64,000 nucleotides of DNA from Deroplatys truncata (GCA_030765065.1 CM060990.1:675303618-675367617); one strand, 5' to 3'. Shown: positions 1 through 12,579, counted from the stretch's first letter. The notes: generated from the sequence alone by a model not told the origin. Translations and numbers: made by a program.

Positions 1-1785
1 GTTCAAGATGCATGTTCAGAAATTCAATCCTTAAAGGGGAGAGTCATCCAACGGTCTACTGACCATGTAAACAAAGATCGGCTGAGTTGTGTTCTGCGAG
101 CGGCCTGTGAGGAAATAAACGGAAATATTAATGTAGAATTCCCTGCAATCAGAGAAACGGTACAGAGCACAGCATCACAGGCAGCAGCAGCGCACAACTC
201 AGCATTACAACAAATAGAAATACACTCGCGTGAGTTGGCACAGGTGAAATCAGTTATTGAACAACGTCAAAATGCCATAATAAATCAAAATTCCAGTTGC
301 CATGCCACATCTCGCGAGGGAGGTACAGCGGGAGCGCAAAACGCAACACGTTTGCCGCTTGCGTCACCGCAAACACAATATTCCAATATAGCTCATGAGG
401 AGTCAACATACTCAAATGTGCATGCTTACCCGATACATTATAACCTATTGAACGAAATTCCTGTACCATAATTTAATGACGTTATGGACAATGCCAAACG
501 ATACATTATGGACCTAGATTCATATTTCGAGCTCAAACAGGTACCAGAAACCTTGAATCTACTCATTGTCAAAAAGGGGCTCCAAGGGCGGGCACTCTCT
601 TGGTTTCGCTTAGCGATCGACGACCACGCCAACTACAGAGAGTTTTAGAACTTATTCTTGTCGAAGTACTGGAACACAACAACCCAATACGCGGTCCGTA
701 TCAGAATTAACAACGGAAAATATTACCAGGGCGTGGACAACATTTTAGTGATGTAGTGTAACAACCTTCAACACTCTTTATTTTAAATTATGACGCATCA
801 CTGTTACTAGATTCTAAATCTTCCAAATTAGTCAACATCTAATAGATTACTTTCTAGACCTGGCATAGCAGAGTTTGCTGTTAGTCCCACCCATGGAGGA
901 AACTGAATTTGTACAACTCATTGCCGGGCACTTCCCAGATAACACTAGAAACAACCTAATAGTAGCAAGGGCGACAACAATCGCAGAAACACTAGAATTT
1001 TTAACGGCGTTACAGGTACAACAGAGCGGTAGCTCTGAAACTAGAGCACCGACTAACACTTTCAGTCGGTTGAGGGCACAACCCACATATCGGAATATAA
1101 GGGGACCGTACTATCACCATCATAATAGGTAAGACGACAGGGACAAATACTACGCCAGCCACAGGGGCGACAACCCCTCTCCCGAGGGCCCACCAAGAGA
1201 CAACTACAGACAACATTGCATAAACTATGTGCGCGTAAAGGGACAACGCCGACAACGCACACACTGGGGAGGCAACCCCTCAGAACACCAAGATTACGAA
1301 CCACACCCGGACATCAGACAGAGACCCTCGAGAGGACAAACACAGAATACACAGGGCCGACCAGGGTACAACGTGGGCGCACCACAATGGCCATACCATA
1401 ACCTTCGCCCGCCAGTAGATAACAACCCGCGAGCGAACAACACAAGAAATGAAAGCTCACAAGGACAACAAACGGGCGCCATTAAGAAACAAACATGGTT
1501 CAGCCGTGACAACAATGGGACAACGGAGCAGGATAGTATGCGCGGTAGCGCATCTGGTTCAGGCAACACACAGCATTAAACTAGAACGGGGTCACGATAA
1601 ATTCCCGTCTGTGGTTCCCCTAGCTATTTGCAACACAGGGAATAATAATAATAATAACAACAATACGGAAGACAGACAGGGTGACACTAGACTCACCACA
1701 AGTAACATTATACATAGGCGGCGAAGCATTTAAGGCTACCGTGGATTCCGGAGCCATGGCTTCCTAGTGCAGCCTGGAATGTAAT
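1..1785 (+). pseudogene. Decayed Gypsy-like gag plus start of protease (element cut at both ends)
   Basis: The remnant encodes the capsid polyprotein and the beginning of the aspartic protease of an LTR retrotransposon. Frame 1 is open from base 1 to a stop at 469-471 and resumes in frame to stops at 646-648 and 754-756; this stretch holds a gag-like segment (YIMDLDSYFELKQ, LQGRALSWFRLAI). After a frame change, 844-1579 continues the gag C-terminus, with an in-frame stop at 1130-1132. The part reading METEF..LIAGHFP matches the corresponding part of the gag at 11.9 kb. The C-terminal region is rich in Arg, Gly, Gln and Asn and shows no CCHC zinc knuckle. At 1681-1770 the protease signature VDSGA appears (Asp codon at 1744), followed shortly by a stop. 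Satellite DNA replaces the rest of pol from about 1786. This is a diverged relative of the composite at 3417-17926, not the same subfamily. Confidence 0.8.
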
Positions 1786-3416
1786 AATCATATTCTTAAA
1801 GTGCTGTCGCTATTCATTTGTTTTCCGCGATGCCATGGAAAGAGTATGGCCTATTAAAATTATTTCACTATTCAGTTATTCCTCGAGATCCCATAGAAAC
1901 GGTATGGAATTTTAAAGTGTTGTCGCTATTTACTTATATTGCGCGATGCCATGGAAAGAGTATCGCATTTTAAGTGCTGTCGCTATTCATGTATTTTTCG
2001 CGATTTCATTGAAAGAGTATGGCCTTTTAAAGTGATTTCGCTATTCACTTATTTCCCGCAATGCCATGGAAACAGAGTGGCACTATAAAGTTTTGTCGCT
2101 TCTCACTTATTTCTCGCGAAGCCATGGTAACAGTATGACCTTTTAAACAGCTGTCGCTAGTCACCTATATTTAGCGATGCCATAGAAACATTACGGCATT
2201 TTAAAATGCTGTTGCTATTCACTTATTTGTTGCGATGGCATGGAAAGAGAAACGCCTTTTAATGTGTTGTCCCTATTCACTTATTTCTCGCGGTGCCATG
2301 GAAAGAGTATCGCCTTCTAAAGTATTGACGCTATTTACCTATTTCTCGCGATGCCATGAAAAGCGTATTGCCGTTTAAAAGCTGTCGCTATTCAGTTATT
2401 TCTCGCGGTGCTATGGAAAGAGTATGGCCAGTTTAAATGCTGTCGCTATTCAGGTATTTCTCGTGATGCCTTTGAAAGTATACGGCGTTTTAAACTGCTG
2501 CCACTATTCACTTATTTCTCGCGATGGCATGCAAAGAGTATCGACTTTTAAGGTGCTATCGCTATTCAGTTATTTCACACTATGCCATGGAAAGAGTATC
2601 ACCCTTTAAAGTGCTGTCGCTATTCACTTATTGCTTGCGATTGCCATGGAAAGAGTATGGCATTTTAAAATGTTGTCGCTATTCACCTATCGCTCGCGAT
2701 TCCATGGAAATAGTAAGGCATTTTAAAGTACTGTCGCTAATCAGTAATTTATCGCGATGTCATGGAAACAGTGTGGCAATTTAAAGTTATGTCGCTATTC
2801 ACTTATTTCTCGCGTAGCGATGGAAACAGTATGGCATTTTAAAGTGCTGTCGCTATTTAGATCTTTCTCCCGATGCCATGGAAACAGTATGGCATTTTAA
2901 AGTGTTGTCGCTATTCACTTATTTTTCGCGCTGCCATGGAAAGATTATGGCAGTTTAAAGTGATTTCGCTATTTAGTTATTTCTCGCGATGCCATGAAAA
3001 CACTGTAGCATTTTAAAGTGCTATCGCTATTAACTTATTTCTCGCGATATCATGGAAAAGGTATGGTCTTTTAAAATGCTGTTGCCGTTCGGTTATTTTT
3101 CGCGATGTCGTGGAAGAGTTTGGCTTTTTAAAGTCCTGTCGCTATTCACTAATTTCTCGGGATGTCATTGAAACGGTATAGCATTTTAAAGTGCTGTCGC
3201 TATTCACTAATTACTTGCGATGCGATGCAAAGAGTATGGCCTTTTAAAGTGCTGTCGCTATTCAATTATATCCCACGATGTCTTGGAATCAGTATGGCAT
3301 TTTTAGTGCTGTCGCTATTCAGTAATTTCTCGGGAAGCCATGGGAAGAGTATGGCCCTTTTAAGTCGTGTCGCTATTCAGTTATTTCTCGCTATGCCATG
3401 GAAAGAGTGTCGCACT
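1786..3416. repeat. 58-bp satellite array, block 1
   Basis: About 28 tandem monomers of 58 bp, diverged by point changes and small indels. Each unit begins like CTGTCGCTATTCACTTATTT and contains a CCATGG core followed by a TATGGCATTTTAAAG-like end. The 58-bp spacing is directly visible from successive CTGTCGCTATT positions (3251, 3309, 3367). The block begins where the gag remnant stops and ends at the first base of an LTR. Open frames of 60-95 codons here arise from the repeat and are not genes. Confidence 0.95.
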
Positions 3417-4418
3417 TGAGACAGTAACTATGGTTATATATGCCATATATACATTAATGTAAATTATAATGTAAAATAATATTAATAATCAAAATACTGG
3501 TTTCAGTAATAGAAGATAAGGCATAAGTTTTATGTATGTGCAAGTGCAGCTGGAGCTGTGGAACCCTTGTTAAAAGCCGACAAACATATCTTTGTGTTAG
3601 AATTAGGGCCCAGGCAAAAAGGACTGGTATGGGAATGTCATAAAAGCCAGACATTGAGTCTTTGTGAAATAGAAAAGGCGACAAGCGAACACAACATATT
3701 TTGTAGAGAGGCCACATGTTTGCAAACGTCGAACAATAGCCGGGTAAGTCTTCTGGAAGGTTCCAAGATGAACGAAGAGAGACAATGAAATTTTAAGGAA
3801 GAATATGTTTAAAATCTTTAAGTACAGAAATGTTAGTTCTAGCGACCCCATCAGCCAGGGCGGTCGAGTATAAAGTGCTGCAATGTGAATAGCATACATG
3901 CAAGCACTCAGAAGCAGGCGTTATGAGTTACTTCTTATAATGTAGTAGGAACGGTGAAATGTTATCAATTTAAAACTCCATAGGAACGTGTGATAAATAC
4001 TACAATTATTTCTAGAGCACGTATACAATACTTGATTGCTCAGCGACCGCAAGTTTGGCGTACGAACGTGGTAAGGCTCGACCGTTCTACAACTCCAACT
4101 AACTTAAGTAACTGTGTAGCTTATTACTAAAGCAATAAATGCGTGTGCCATTAAAGCATAGTGTTCTTCATTAACTTAATCTATTGTTAGAGTTGTTACT
4201 TATTACCTTCCTTCCCGTATCACACCCTGCAAAGCTATACAAGCTCTACCAAAAACCTAAATAACAGCAGCTGTGGCAGGAAATAAAAATAACACTTTAA
4301 GAGTAACAACTAAAACACAAGATAATTATCAGCATCACCATATTTCATATATTAACTCATATATTAATATATATTGGACATGCTGCGAGTTATGCTCTCT
4401 CACCACGGTTATACCGCA
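3417..4418 (+). repeat. LTR, subtype A, left outer copy
   Basis: A 1002-bp long terminal repeat beginning TGAGACAG and ending ATACCGCA, closely matching 16925-17926. It contains an AATAAA signal near 4134. It abuts satellite on its left without the short target duplication expected from a simple insertion (left flank CACT, right flank of the composite GTGC). Confidence 0.9.
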
Positions 4419-4496
4419 AGTTTGTCGCCCGATCGTGGGGCCCGACGTAGCAAGTTTGGCGCCGGAACGCGGGGCTAATGTAGCAAGTTTGACATT
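4419..4496 (+). promoter_or_regulatory. Leader fragment with tandem primer-binding-site-like repeats (copy A)
   Basis: Directly after the LTR, units starting GCAAGTTTG recur at 4416, 4450 and 4483 (spacing 34 and 33). The second unit, TGGCGCCGGAACGCGGGGC, resembles the complement of an insect tRNA-Lys 3' end. The leader stops at CATT (4493-4496), where the reversed LTR begins. Confidence 0.65.
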
Positions 4497-5300
4497 TGCG
4501 GTATACTCGTGGTGGGAGAGCATAACTCGCAGTATGTCCAATATATTAATATATGAATTAATATATGAAATATGGTGATACTGTCTTAGTAACAATCTAC
4601 AAAGTTCTTAAGTTAGTTGGAGCTGTAGAACGGTCGAGCCCTACCACGTTCGTAAGCCAAACTTGCGGTCGCTGAGCAATCAAGTATTGTATACGCCCTC
4701 TAGAAATAATTGTAGTATTTATCACACGTTCCTATGGACTTTTAAATTGATAACATTTCACCGTTCCTACTACATTATAAGAAGTAACTCATAACGCCTG
4801 CTTCTGAGTGTTTGCATGTATGCTATTCACATCGCAGCACTTTATACTCGACCGCCCTGGCTGATGGGCTCGCTAGAACTAACATTTCTCCCCTTAAAGA
4901 TTTTAAACATATTCTTCCTTAAAACTTCATTGTGTGTCTTCGTTCAGCTTGGAACCTTCCAGAAGACTTACCCGGCTATTGTTCTACGTTTGCAAACATG
5001 TGGCCTCTCTACAAAAATATGTTGTGTTCGCTTGTCGCCTTTTCTATTTCACAAAGACCAATGTCTGGCTTTTATGACCTTCCCGTACAAGCCCTTTTTG
5101 CCTGTGCCTTAATTCTAACACAAAGATATGTTTGTCGGCGTTTAACAAGGGTTCCACAGCTCCAGCTACACTTGCACATACATAAAACTTGTTCCTTAAC
5201 TTCTAATTGTACAACAAGTATTTTTCTTATTAATACCACTTCTTATTACAATTCACATTATTGTATATATGGCATATATATAACCATAGTTACTGTCTCA
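4497..5300 (-). repeat. LTR, subtype B, reversed, with internal deletion
   Basis: Reverse complement of the family LTR, ending CTGTCTCA at 5300. It is 804 bp because about 198 bp is missing near 4577-4585. The lost segment is bounded by CAGTA in the intact LTR on both sides, so a microhomology-mediated deletion is likely. Diagnostic bases match the inner forward LTR (8904-9905) over most of its length, with a stretch near 4650-4690 that looks more like subtype A. Confidence 0.85.
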
Positions 5301-6129
5301 AATATGCCCTTTTTAAACATATTCAAAATTTATATGTATACGTGTAAATTTTTATATTGTTTAATATCTCATGAATATATTTGTAATGCCAAGGGTGTCT
5401 AGTGTTCTTGGCACACGCATTTACTGAATCAGTATGGGTCTCCTACCTGACTTCATACTATACAATAACATCACACCCTTCACTGCACTTTGTATTGTGT
5501 TTTCAGCCAAGTCATTATAGTTGTTTACCCGGGTTAAGTTTACAAACTCCACTGCTGCGTGTAAAACACGTTCTTTCACTATCCTTTTAGTATAAACAAT
5601 TACAATGGACATTGACACGTATTAACTTAATTGAACAAAAACATGTTGAATAATATACAATCCAGACACATTCATTTATGTATATCAGATTGTAATCTGA
5701 CATATATAAAAAAGACATAGAAAATGGTTACACATACATAAAACTGAAAAACAATTGACATTTGCTCGCTATATATTTTAGGTTGTTCTAGTGTTTGAAC
5801 TATGGCATAATTATTGTATGAGTTAATTCTCACTTCTATCTATTTACATTACCATATTTACATACAGTCTACGGCAACTACAGCCTTATGAGATCTTATC
5901 ATTTGTGTTTTCTGTTGACTATTACACTTATATATATATATATATATATCAAGTACATTGAGGATAATCAACTATATAATTTTATATACACACACATATA
6001 TAGTTTACCTATTTTTACAGGTCTCAAACATACTTATTTCATACTCTTACTCCTTACATTTACAATTATTTACAAGGATATCCACTCTTACGATCCGTAC
6101 CTTTTCTCTTTATTTTTTTATTTCCCAAT
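5301..6129 (-). other. 3' noncoding region of the reversed Gypsy-like copy
   Basis: Matches the reverse complement of 16065-16924. It starts with a polypurine-tract equivalent (TTTAAAAAGGGCATAT read on the minus strand, 5301-5318) next to the LTR. It includes a TA-rich microsatellite near 5930-5950. No coding potential. Confidence 0.75.
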
Positions 6130-8750
6130 ATTCTTCTTATAAGCCTACTTATTATTTTTCTTCTTTATCTTGTTCTGCAGCCTTTCTGGTTTTATACGGT
6201 TTAAGCATTTCCTTATGGTATTTCCCTAGTATTTTCTCAGTTTGCGGATATTGTACTTCAAATGTATCAGTACCATATTTATTTATCACTTCATATGGAC
6301 CATGGTAGCTTAGAAATAGTCTCCAGTATTCTTTTTTTAATTTATTTGATAATTTTTTGGTTCGTACTAGGACTAAATCACCTACGCGTAGCTGCCATAC
6401 TTTTCTCTTTTTAGCTTCGTGCTTTATTTTCCTTTTTCTAGCCTTCTCCCGTATTCTTTCTAAAGCTAATTTAAACATTTCTTCTTCCTCAGGTATCTAT
6501 ACGTTCGCATCACTGATTGCTTCGGGAATTTTACTTGAGAGAGTATTGAGCATTTGTTCTTTATGTAGCTCAATAGGTTTATATCCTGTCACTAAATGGA
6601 TTGTTTCATTAAGTAGGTCATGTATTGTGTTTATATAAGAGTACCAGCTGCTTTGTTTGTGATGACATAATAATTTAAGATACGTAGCAATTTCTTTTAT
6701 CTCGCGTTCCACTGGATTTGCATTAGGTCTGTAGCGTGACGAGAAGTATTGTTTCACTCCCTGTTATTTAACACCGTTCATGAATTTGGCACTGGTAAAA
6801 ATGGATGCATTATCACACAATATCGCCTCAAGTTTCCCTTCCTCCTGGAAATAGGATCGTACCAATCTATTCAAACAGGCGGCGCTGGTTGCATTTCTTA
6901 GTGGGTAGATACGAACATATTTGCTAAATACATCATAGCAATTAAATATATATTTATAGCCATATGAGCTCTGGGGCATTGCGCCGTGCAAATCACAACT
7001 TAGTAGACGTCTGGGCCTATCTCTAACTACTAAATTGGTTGTATATTCATATGCTACGTTGATCTGTTTTGCCCTTTGACACAGATTACAGCATGCAATA
7101 TATTTGCTAACTTTATGTCTTAGTTTTGGTATGTATAAATTTTCAAAAATAGTAAGTGTAGTCTTATCAGTACCCGAATGTATCACTCCTATTTGAAAGT
7201 GTTCTATTATTTCCATTTCCATACACTTTGGGATATAAGTTTTCCATTTTTGTAAATCTTTACCATGCTTTTGTATAATACGTCGTCCTTTAAAGCTAAT
7301 GATCCTTCGGTACTTTCATCCATGTCAGTTAACTTTTCTCTTAAACTTGAGATTTTAATATCCTTACACTGCAATTCCCTAACGTTTTTGAATTATTGGA
7401 TAAGTTCCTTTCTTAATGGTATGTCTATCTTTAATACTCGAATTTCCTGATGTGTCCTTGAACAACTTTCAGGTATGTGCTGCTTGTGGTTTAAACGGGA
7501 TAATAAATCACTTAAAGTATTCTGTTTTCCAGGTATATGAAGTATTTCCAGGTCAAATTCCGAAATTGCATGTATCAGTCTAGCCAATTTTCCACTGTAT
7601 AGCCTACACTTTTGAACAAACGTTAGGCTTATATGATCCGTATAGACCATAACCTTCTTCTGAAATATGTATGTTTTGAATTTGAGCAACGAGAAATATA
7701 GTGCTCCTATTTCCATCATAGTAACTGAAGAATTTCTTTCGGTCGCAGTTAAACCTCGTGATGCAGTACTAATTACATGGAATGTTCCATCTTCTTCTTG
7801 CTGTCCTAGTATGCCTGCATATCCTTGGCATGAAGCATCGACATACATTACATAATTCAAATCATCTCTAGGTTGCTCTAACAGTATAGCATTGGCAAAT
7901 ACTGTTTTTACATGCTCGAAACATTTCTGATGGTTCTCCGTCCATTTCCATTTGCTCGACTTTTTAAGTAATTCTCTTAGTGGTTCAACTCGTGCAGCAT
8001 ACCTCGGTATAAATTTACTCTCATAGTTTAATATGCCAAATAAACGTCTTAACTGTTTTATATTTTTGGGTGATAGAATCTTCAAGATGGCTTCAATTCT
8101 TTCTTTATCCGGACGTAAACCAGATTCATTAACTATGTACCCTAGGAACTTAATTTCTGGTACACAAAATCTTGACTTTGACCTAATCACAGTCTACCAT
8201 GCTGTTGCAGTTTATTTAAAACATAATTTAGGTTTTCCAGATGTTCCTCAAAAATTTGACTTATTATAAGGAAGTCATCTGTATACCTAACAAGAGAGTC
8301 ATCTGCAGTATCTCCAAATATGCTATGAATGGCACGTACGAACCCACTAGAACTGTTCTTTAGGCCGAAAGGGGTTTACACAGAAGCGGTACTGGACCCC
8401 AAATATTTGAAAGGCTGTGTAATCTCTCACCCTGGGATCTAATTCTACCTGCCAGAAGGATGATGTGAGGTCTATCAAAAATAAATATTTTCCACGGGAT
8501 AATTTTGCAATAATCTGTTCAATTCCTTTATTATGAAAATGGTCTGGTAGCATAAATTTATATTTATGTTTGGTCCATCTATATTAAACCTTAAGGTGTT
8601 GTCCTTTTTTACCGACCAGCATATTGCATTAACTATTTGGGAATTACTTAATTCTATGATGTTATTCTCGAGCACTTTTGATATTAGCTTTTTAGCTTCG
8701 CCTCCAAGAGCTATGGGTAAGTTATCATATTTGTGCCTGAATGGTTGTAT
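6130..8750 (-). pseudogene. Reversed pol remnant: reverse transcriptase, RNase H, integrase
   Basis: Read on the minus strand from 8750 down, it encodes the N-terminal RT (LFLIDLTSSFWQVELD at about 8450-8490), a TDDFLI active-site stretch at about 8270, RNase H (YVMYVDASCQGYAG near 7835-7860), the integrase zinc-binding HFQIGVIHSG / CCNLCQRAK region near 7080-7200, and the integrase core with Asp (SCDLHG), Asp (ILCDNAS) and Glu (NPVERE). It shares two frameshifts with the forward copy (between the FWQ and TDD motifs of RT, and upstream of integrase) but has private stops near 6765, 6496 and 8190. It lacks the nonsense codon that the forward copy has at 14323 and the late A-run frameshift at about 15868. 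Everything upstream of RT, namely gag and protease, has been deleted at about 8750. Confidence 0.85.
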
Positions 8751-8903
8751 GTCGTTGTTCCTTCCATGTGTTCAGGTAGCTTTTTTTTTAACTTGTAATA
8801 ATTTTCACAATGTTGTTTTCCAAATTTGTAACTTGATGGATTTTTACACAAGTTAATGATAATGGCCTCCAAGCTTGCTACATTATTTCCACCAAGATGA
8901 GTG
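8751..8903 (-). other. Reversed leader fragment of copy A
   Basis: Starting with GTCGTTGTTCCTTCC and ending GATGAGTG, this matches the reverse complement of the leader at 9975-10065, plus about 60 bp absent from the other copy. The last four bases, AGTG (8900-8903), are the complement of CACT, which is the presumed insertion site mirrored at 4493-4496. Confidence 0.7.
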
Positions 8904-9905
8904 TGAGACAGTAACTATTGTTATATATATGCCATATATACAATAATGTGAATTGTAATGTGAAGTGGTATTAATAAGAAAAATACTGGTTGTATAATTA
9001 GAAGTTAAGGCACAAGTTTTATGTATGTGCAAATGTAGCTGGAGCTGTGGAACCCTTGTTAAACGCCGACAAACATATCTTTGTGTTAGAATTAAGGCAC
9101 AGGCAAAAACGACTTGTATGGGAAGGTCATGAAAGCCAGACATTGAGTCTTTGTGAAATAGAAAAGGCGACAAGTGAACACAACATATTTTTGTAGAGAG
9201 GCCACATGTTTGCAAACGTAGAACAATAGCCGGGTAAGTCTTCTGGAAAGCTCCAAACTGAACGAAGACAGACAATGAAATTTTAAGGAAGAATACGTTT
9301 AAAATCTTTAAGGGGAGAAATGTTAGTTCTAGCGACCCCATCAGCCAGGGCGGTCGAGTATAAAGTGCTGCGATGTAAATAACATACATGCAAGCTCTCA
9401 TAAGCAGGCGTTATGAGTTACTTCTTATAATGTAGTAGGAACAGTGAAATGTTATCAATTTAAAAGTCCATAGGAACGTGTGATAAATACTACAATTATT
9501 TCTAGAGCACGTATAAAATACTTGATTGCTTAGCGGCCGCAAGTTTGGCTTACGAACGTGGTAGGGCTCGACCGTTCTACAGCTCCAACTAACTTAAGAA
9601 CTGTGTAGATTATTAATAAGACAGTAAATGCGTGTGCCATTAAAGCATAGTGTTCTTCATTAACTTAATCTATTGTTAGAGTTGTTACTTATTACCTTCC
9701 TTCCCGTATCACGCCCTGCAAAGTTATACAAGCTCTACCAAAAACCTAAATAACAGCAGCCGTGGCAAGAACTAAAAATAACACTTTAAGAGTAACAACT
9801 AAAACACAAGATAATTATCAGTATCACCATCGTTCATATATTAACTCATATGTTAATATATTGGACATGCTGCGAGTTATGCTCTCCTACCACGAGTATA
9901 CCGCA
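8904..9905 (+). repeat. LTR, subtype B, forward; 5' LTR of the most complete copy
   Basis: A 1002-bp LTR (TGAGACAG to ATACCGCA). A candidate TATA box TATAAAAT lies at 9512-9519; in the A-type LTRs the same spot reads TATACAAT. It differs visibly from the LTR at 16925-17926 at many positions, so the two ends of the forward copy did not arise together in one reverse transcription. Confidence 0.9.
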
Positions 9906-10007
9906 AGTTTGGCGCCGGAACGTGGGGCCCGACGTAGCAAGTTTGGAGCCCGAATGTTGGGGCTAATGTAGTAAGTTTGACACTCATCCTGGTAGTTTGG
10001 AGGCCAA
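9906..10007 (+). promoter_or_regulatory. tRNA-Lys type primer binding site in a 34-bp tandem array
   Basis: TGGCGCCGGAACGTGGGGC at 9910-9928 resembles the complement of an arthropod tRNA-Lys 3' end and lies four bases after the LTR. The surrounding unit repeats: GCAAGTTTGG at 9903 and 9937, GTAAGTTTG at 9971, so the period is 34 bp. The second unit has a degraded site (TGGAGCCCGAATGTTGGGG). Confidence 0.7.
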
Positions 10008-10478
10008 CATCGTGTGACTTGTAAAACATAAAAGCTACGCGAACGCAGGGAAGGAACAACGACGATCCATCGAAGAGCCCAGCAGAGACACACATCGAGG
10101 AGCCCAGCAGAGAAATTCAGCGAAGAGCCCAGCAGAGAAACCCAGCGTAGAGCCCAGCAGAGAAATTATCAAGGTGCAAAGTAAAAAAAAAAAAAAAAAA
10201 AATCTACGGGTACAAGAAGATCTTCAGACTGCCAACAGGACATCAAACAACGCAGAACGTCAAGAAACGACGAACACATCCACAGCATCTTAGGTATACT
10301 ACAACACGTTATTCATGAGAGAGGGGCACAAACTGCGGACAGCAAGACTACACCTCAGCTCTACGTTTGGTCACCGTAAGATCACAGCAAAAAGGTCAGG
10401 CAAAACTTTATACAGTAATAGTGATAAAGTTTCTTTGTAAATGTGTATTGTGCATGGTATAATTTAATGCGAGTGTAA
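10008..10478 (+). other. Leader with short tandem repeats and an A-tract
   Basis: Between 10072 and 10165 a unit of about 27 bp built on GAGCCCAGCAGAGAAA occurs four times. An A-tract of about 18 bases follows at 10183-10201. No coding function is evident; gag starts at the ATG at 10479. Confidence 0.7.
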
Positions 10479-12579
10479 ATGATACTTAGAAGTGGTAAGA
10501 TTAGTAGGAGATACTCAAGTAGTAATATCCAATTAAATAGACACTCTACAGAAATGGAAGGGGAAAATTCAAATGAAAGCATTTTAATTTCGTTGGATAG
10601 AGATATATCCGATGTAACCAATTTTAATGATAACATTCAAAATAGAGTAACAGAAACAGATAATATGGAAGTTCAACATTGTGTAAGGGCAGAAATACCG
10701 TTAAGTACAGAACAGGGCCAGGCAACAGAAACGAGAATGAACAACAAACATACAGGGTTACATGATAATGCAGTCCCTCAGAAAGACAATACAACTCAAA
10801 GGGAAATATCCGAGTTAGGTAGTAACGATCAGCTTAATCTGATGACAATTCTTAAGGCTATATCAGACCATAAAACTGACATGGACAATAAATTAGATCA
10901 ATATAATAAAGAATTGGATAAAAAGCTAGGTAGTAATAACAAGGAAATTGAGAGAAAATTTGAGATACTGGGGCAAAGTAATATAGCACTAGATAAAAAG
11001 CTAGATCAGCAAAGCCAAGAAATAGGTAGACAGATTGCAAATAACTTAAAGGAAAACAGGTCTGAAATTAAGAGAATAGAAAGGAAACTAAACGATACTA
11101 GTAGAGCAATGCATGCTGAAATGGAAGAACAGATTAATAACCAGTGTAAAAGGCTTGAAGGTAAAATTGCTAGTCAGATTAGCATAAATAGTCAAGAAAT
11201 GAGTACTAAGTTGGATTGTCAGACAACTGAACTAAGGGAAATTATAGACCATACAAATGCAGACTTAGTGCAAATTCAAATAGACATAAGGGGTTAAATT
11301 ACAGAAATTCAAAACAAAGGTAAAATAATGCAGGAAAAGTTTGAATCTGTAATGCAGGATAGCAATAAGAAATTTGAGAAACTAGAATATAGCTTGAATT
11401 CAATCATGAATAATAGAACTAGGGTAGACAATAGTACAATTACTGATGATGTGAACCATGTAAATATGCATGAAAATAATGTAACTGAAAGAGGTACAAT
11501 AACCTCTGGTTTCAGTAGTTCACGAGGTGCTTCAGCTTCTCCTATAGCAGCTGCACTATCTCGTAGCCAACATGCAAATTTAGAATCCAATACTAATGTA
11601 GCTAATAACTTAGCAGGATATCACATGGTACTTAACGAATTACTTTTACCTAAATTCAGTGCTACCACCAGTCCGGTCCAATTCATTAATGAAATAACTG
11701 AATACTTTCAATTGAAAAGCGTTGATGATCGTGGTCAGAAAATGCCTTGACAACAAAATTTTGGAATGGCTACATATGATGGCCGACGGCGAGTTAAATT
11801 TCGAAACTTTCAGAGTACTATTTCTTAATAATTTTTTTAATTCCACGGTCCAGCACCGTACAAGAGCAAATTTAAGTCATGGTAATTACGAGAGCAATGT
11901 AGGATTGTCTATGTCAGACTACCTCATAAAACAAGCAGTTTACGTAAGATACCTTACCCTAGCCATGCAAGAGGAGGATTTTATCAACCTAATAACGCGA
12001 CATTATCCCTTGCATATTCAGAACTACCTTCTCATAGCACGTCCGAGATCTATTTTGGAAATAACTGAACTAATATCTGCCTTAGAACAACAAGAATCAG
12101 ACAATTCTAGAATTTGGAACCCAAGTCATAGAGATAGACATATGCGCCGAAATAGACGCGATGATAGACCATATAATTCACGAATGACACCTGACTACAG
12201 AGCTAACAACCACTACCGGGTACGAAATACATATCCAAATTATGTGCCAAATGCCAACAACGCTAGGCCACAGGTATGACAAGAGAACATTAACTATGTT
12301 AGGACTGAAAGGCAACATTATAGACGACAAAATACACATGGAGGTCGCATATACCAAGTGAGAGGAAATACAAGAACAGGTAGAAGTTATAGGTCACCAG
12401 AAAATTCTGACAATGAAGGTACCAATAATTTCGTAAGAGGTGGAATGAATAGTCGTAGATGTGGAAGCAGATCTAGGGGGCGTGACACCCAACATTACGA
12501 GAATGAACACGAGATTACAGTCGCTGCAATGCGAAATGGTAGTCCCGTGTATACGGAAAATAACGCTCCGGAAAACTAA
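10479..12579 (+). pseudogene. gag of the Gypsy-like element, broken
   Basis: Encodes the capsid precursor that packages element RNA into virus-like particles. The first 272 codons are hydrophilic and contain a long predicted coiled coil (heptad-like runs such as NKLDQYNKELDKKL, residues about 130-270). The frame continues after an in-frame TAA at 11295-11297 to 11750, where a one-base gain in an A-run (about 11739-11742) shifts the reading frame. The capsid-like part follows at 11722-12279 (LEWLHMMADGELNF, MQEEDFINLITRHYP), and a TGA at 12277-12279 interrupts an Arg/Asn-rich tail ending at 12579. There is no CCHC knuckle; an Arg/Gly-rich tail (RRCGSRSRGRD) may serve nucleic-acid binding instead. 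The spacing from the primer site and the pol gene downstream fit a Gypsy-type order. Confidence 0.85.

Noticed and set aside
3249..3416. A 167-bp target-site duplication made by the integrase
   Set aside because: LTR integrases duplicate only 4-6 bp; recombination or a higher-order repeat is more likely.
4335..4595. Overlapping frames on both strands at the LTR junction
   Set aside because: They arise from the inverted LTR ends around 4497 and have no coding signature.
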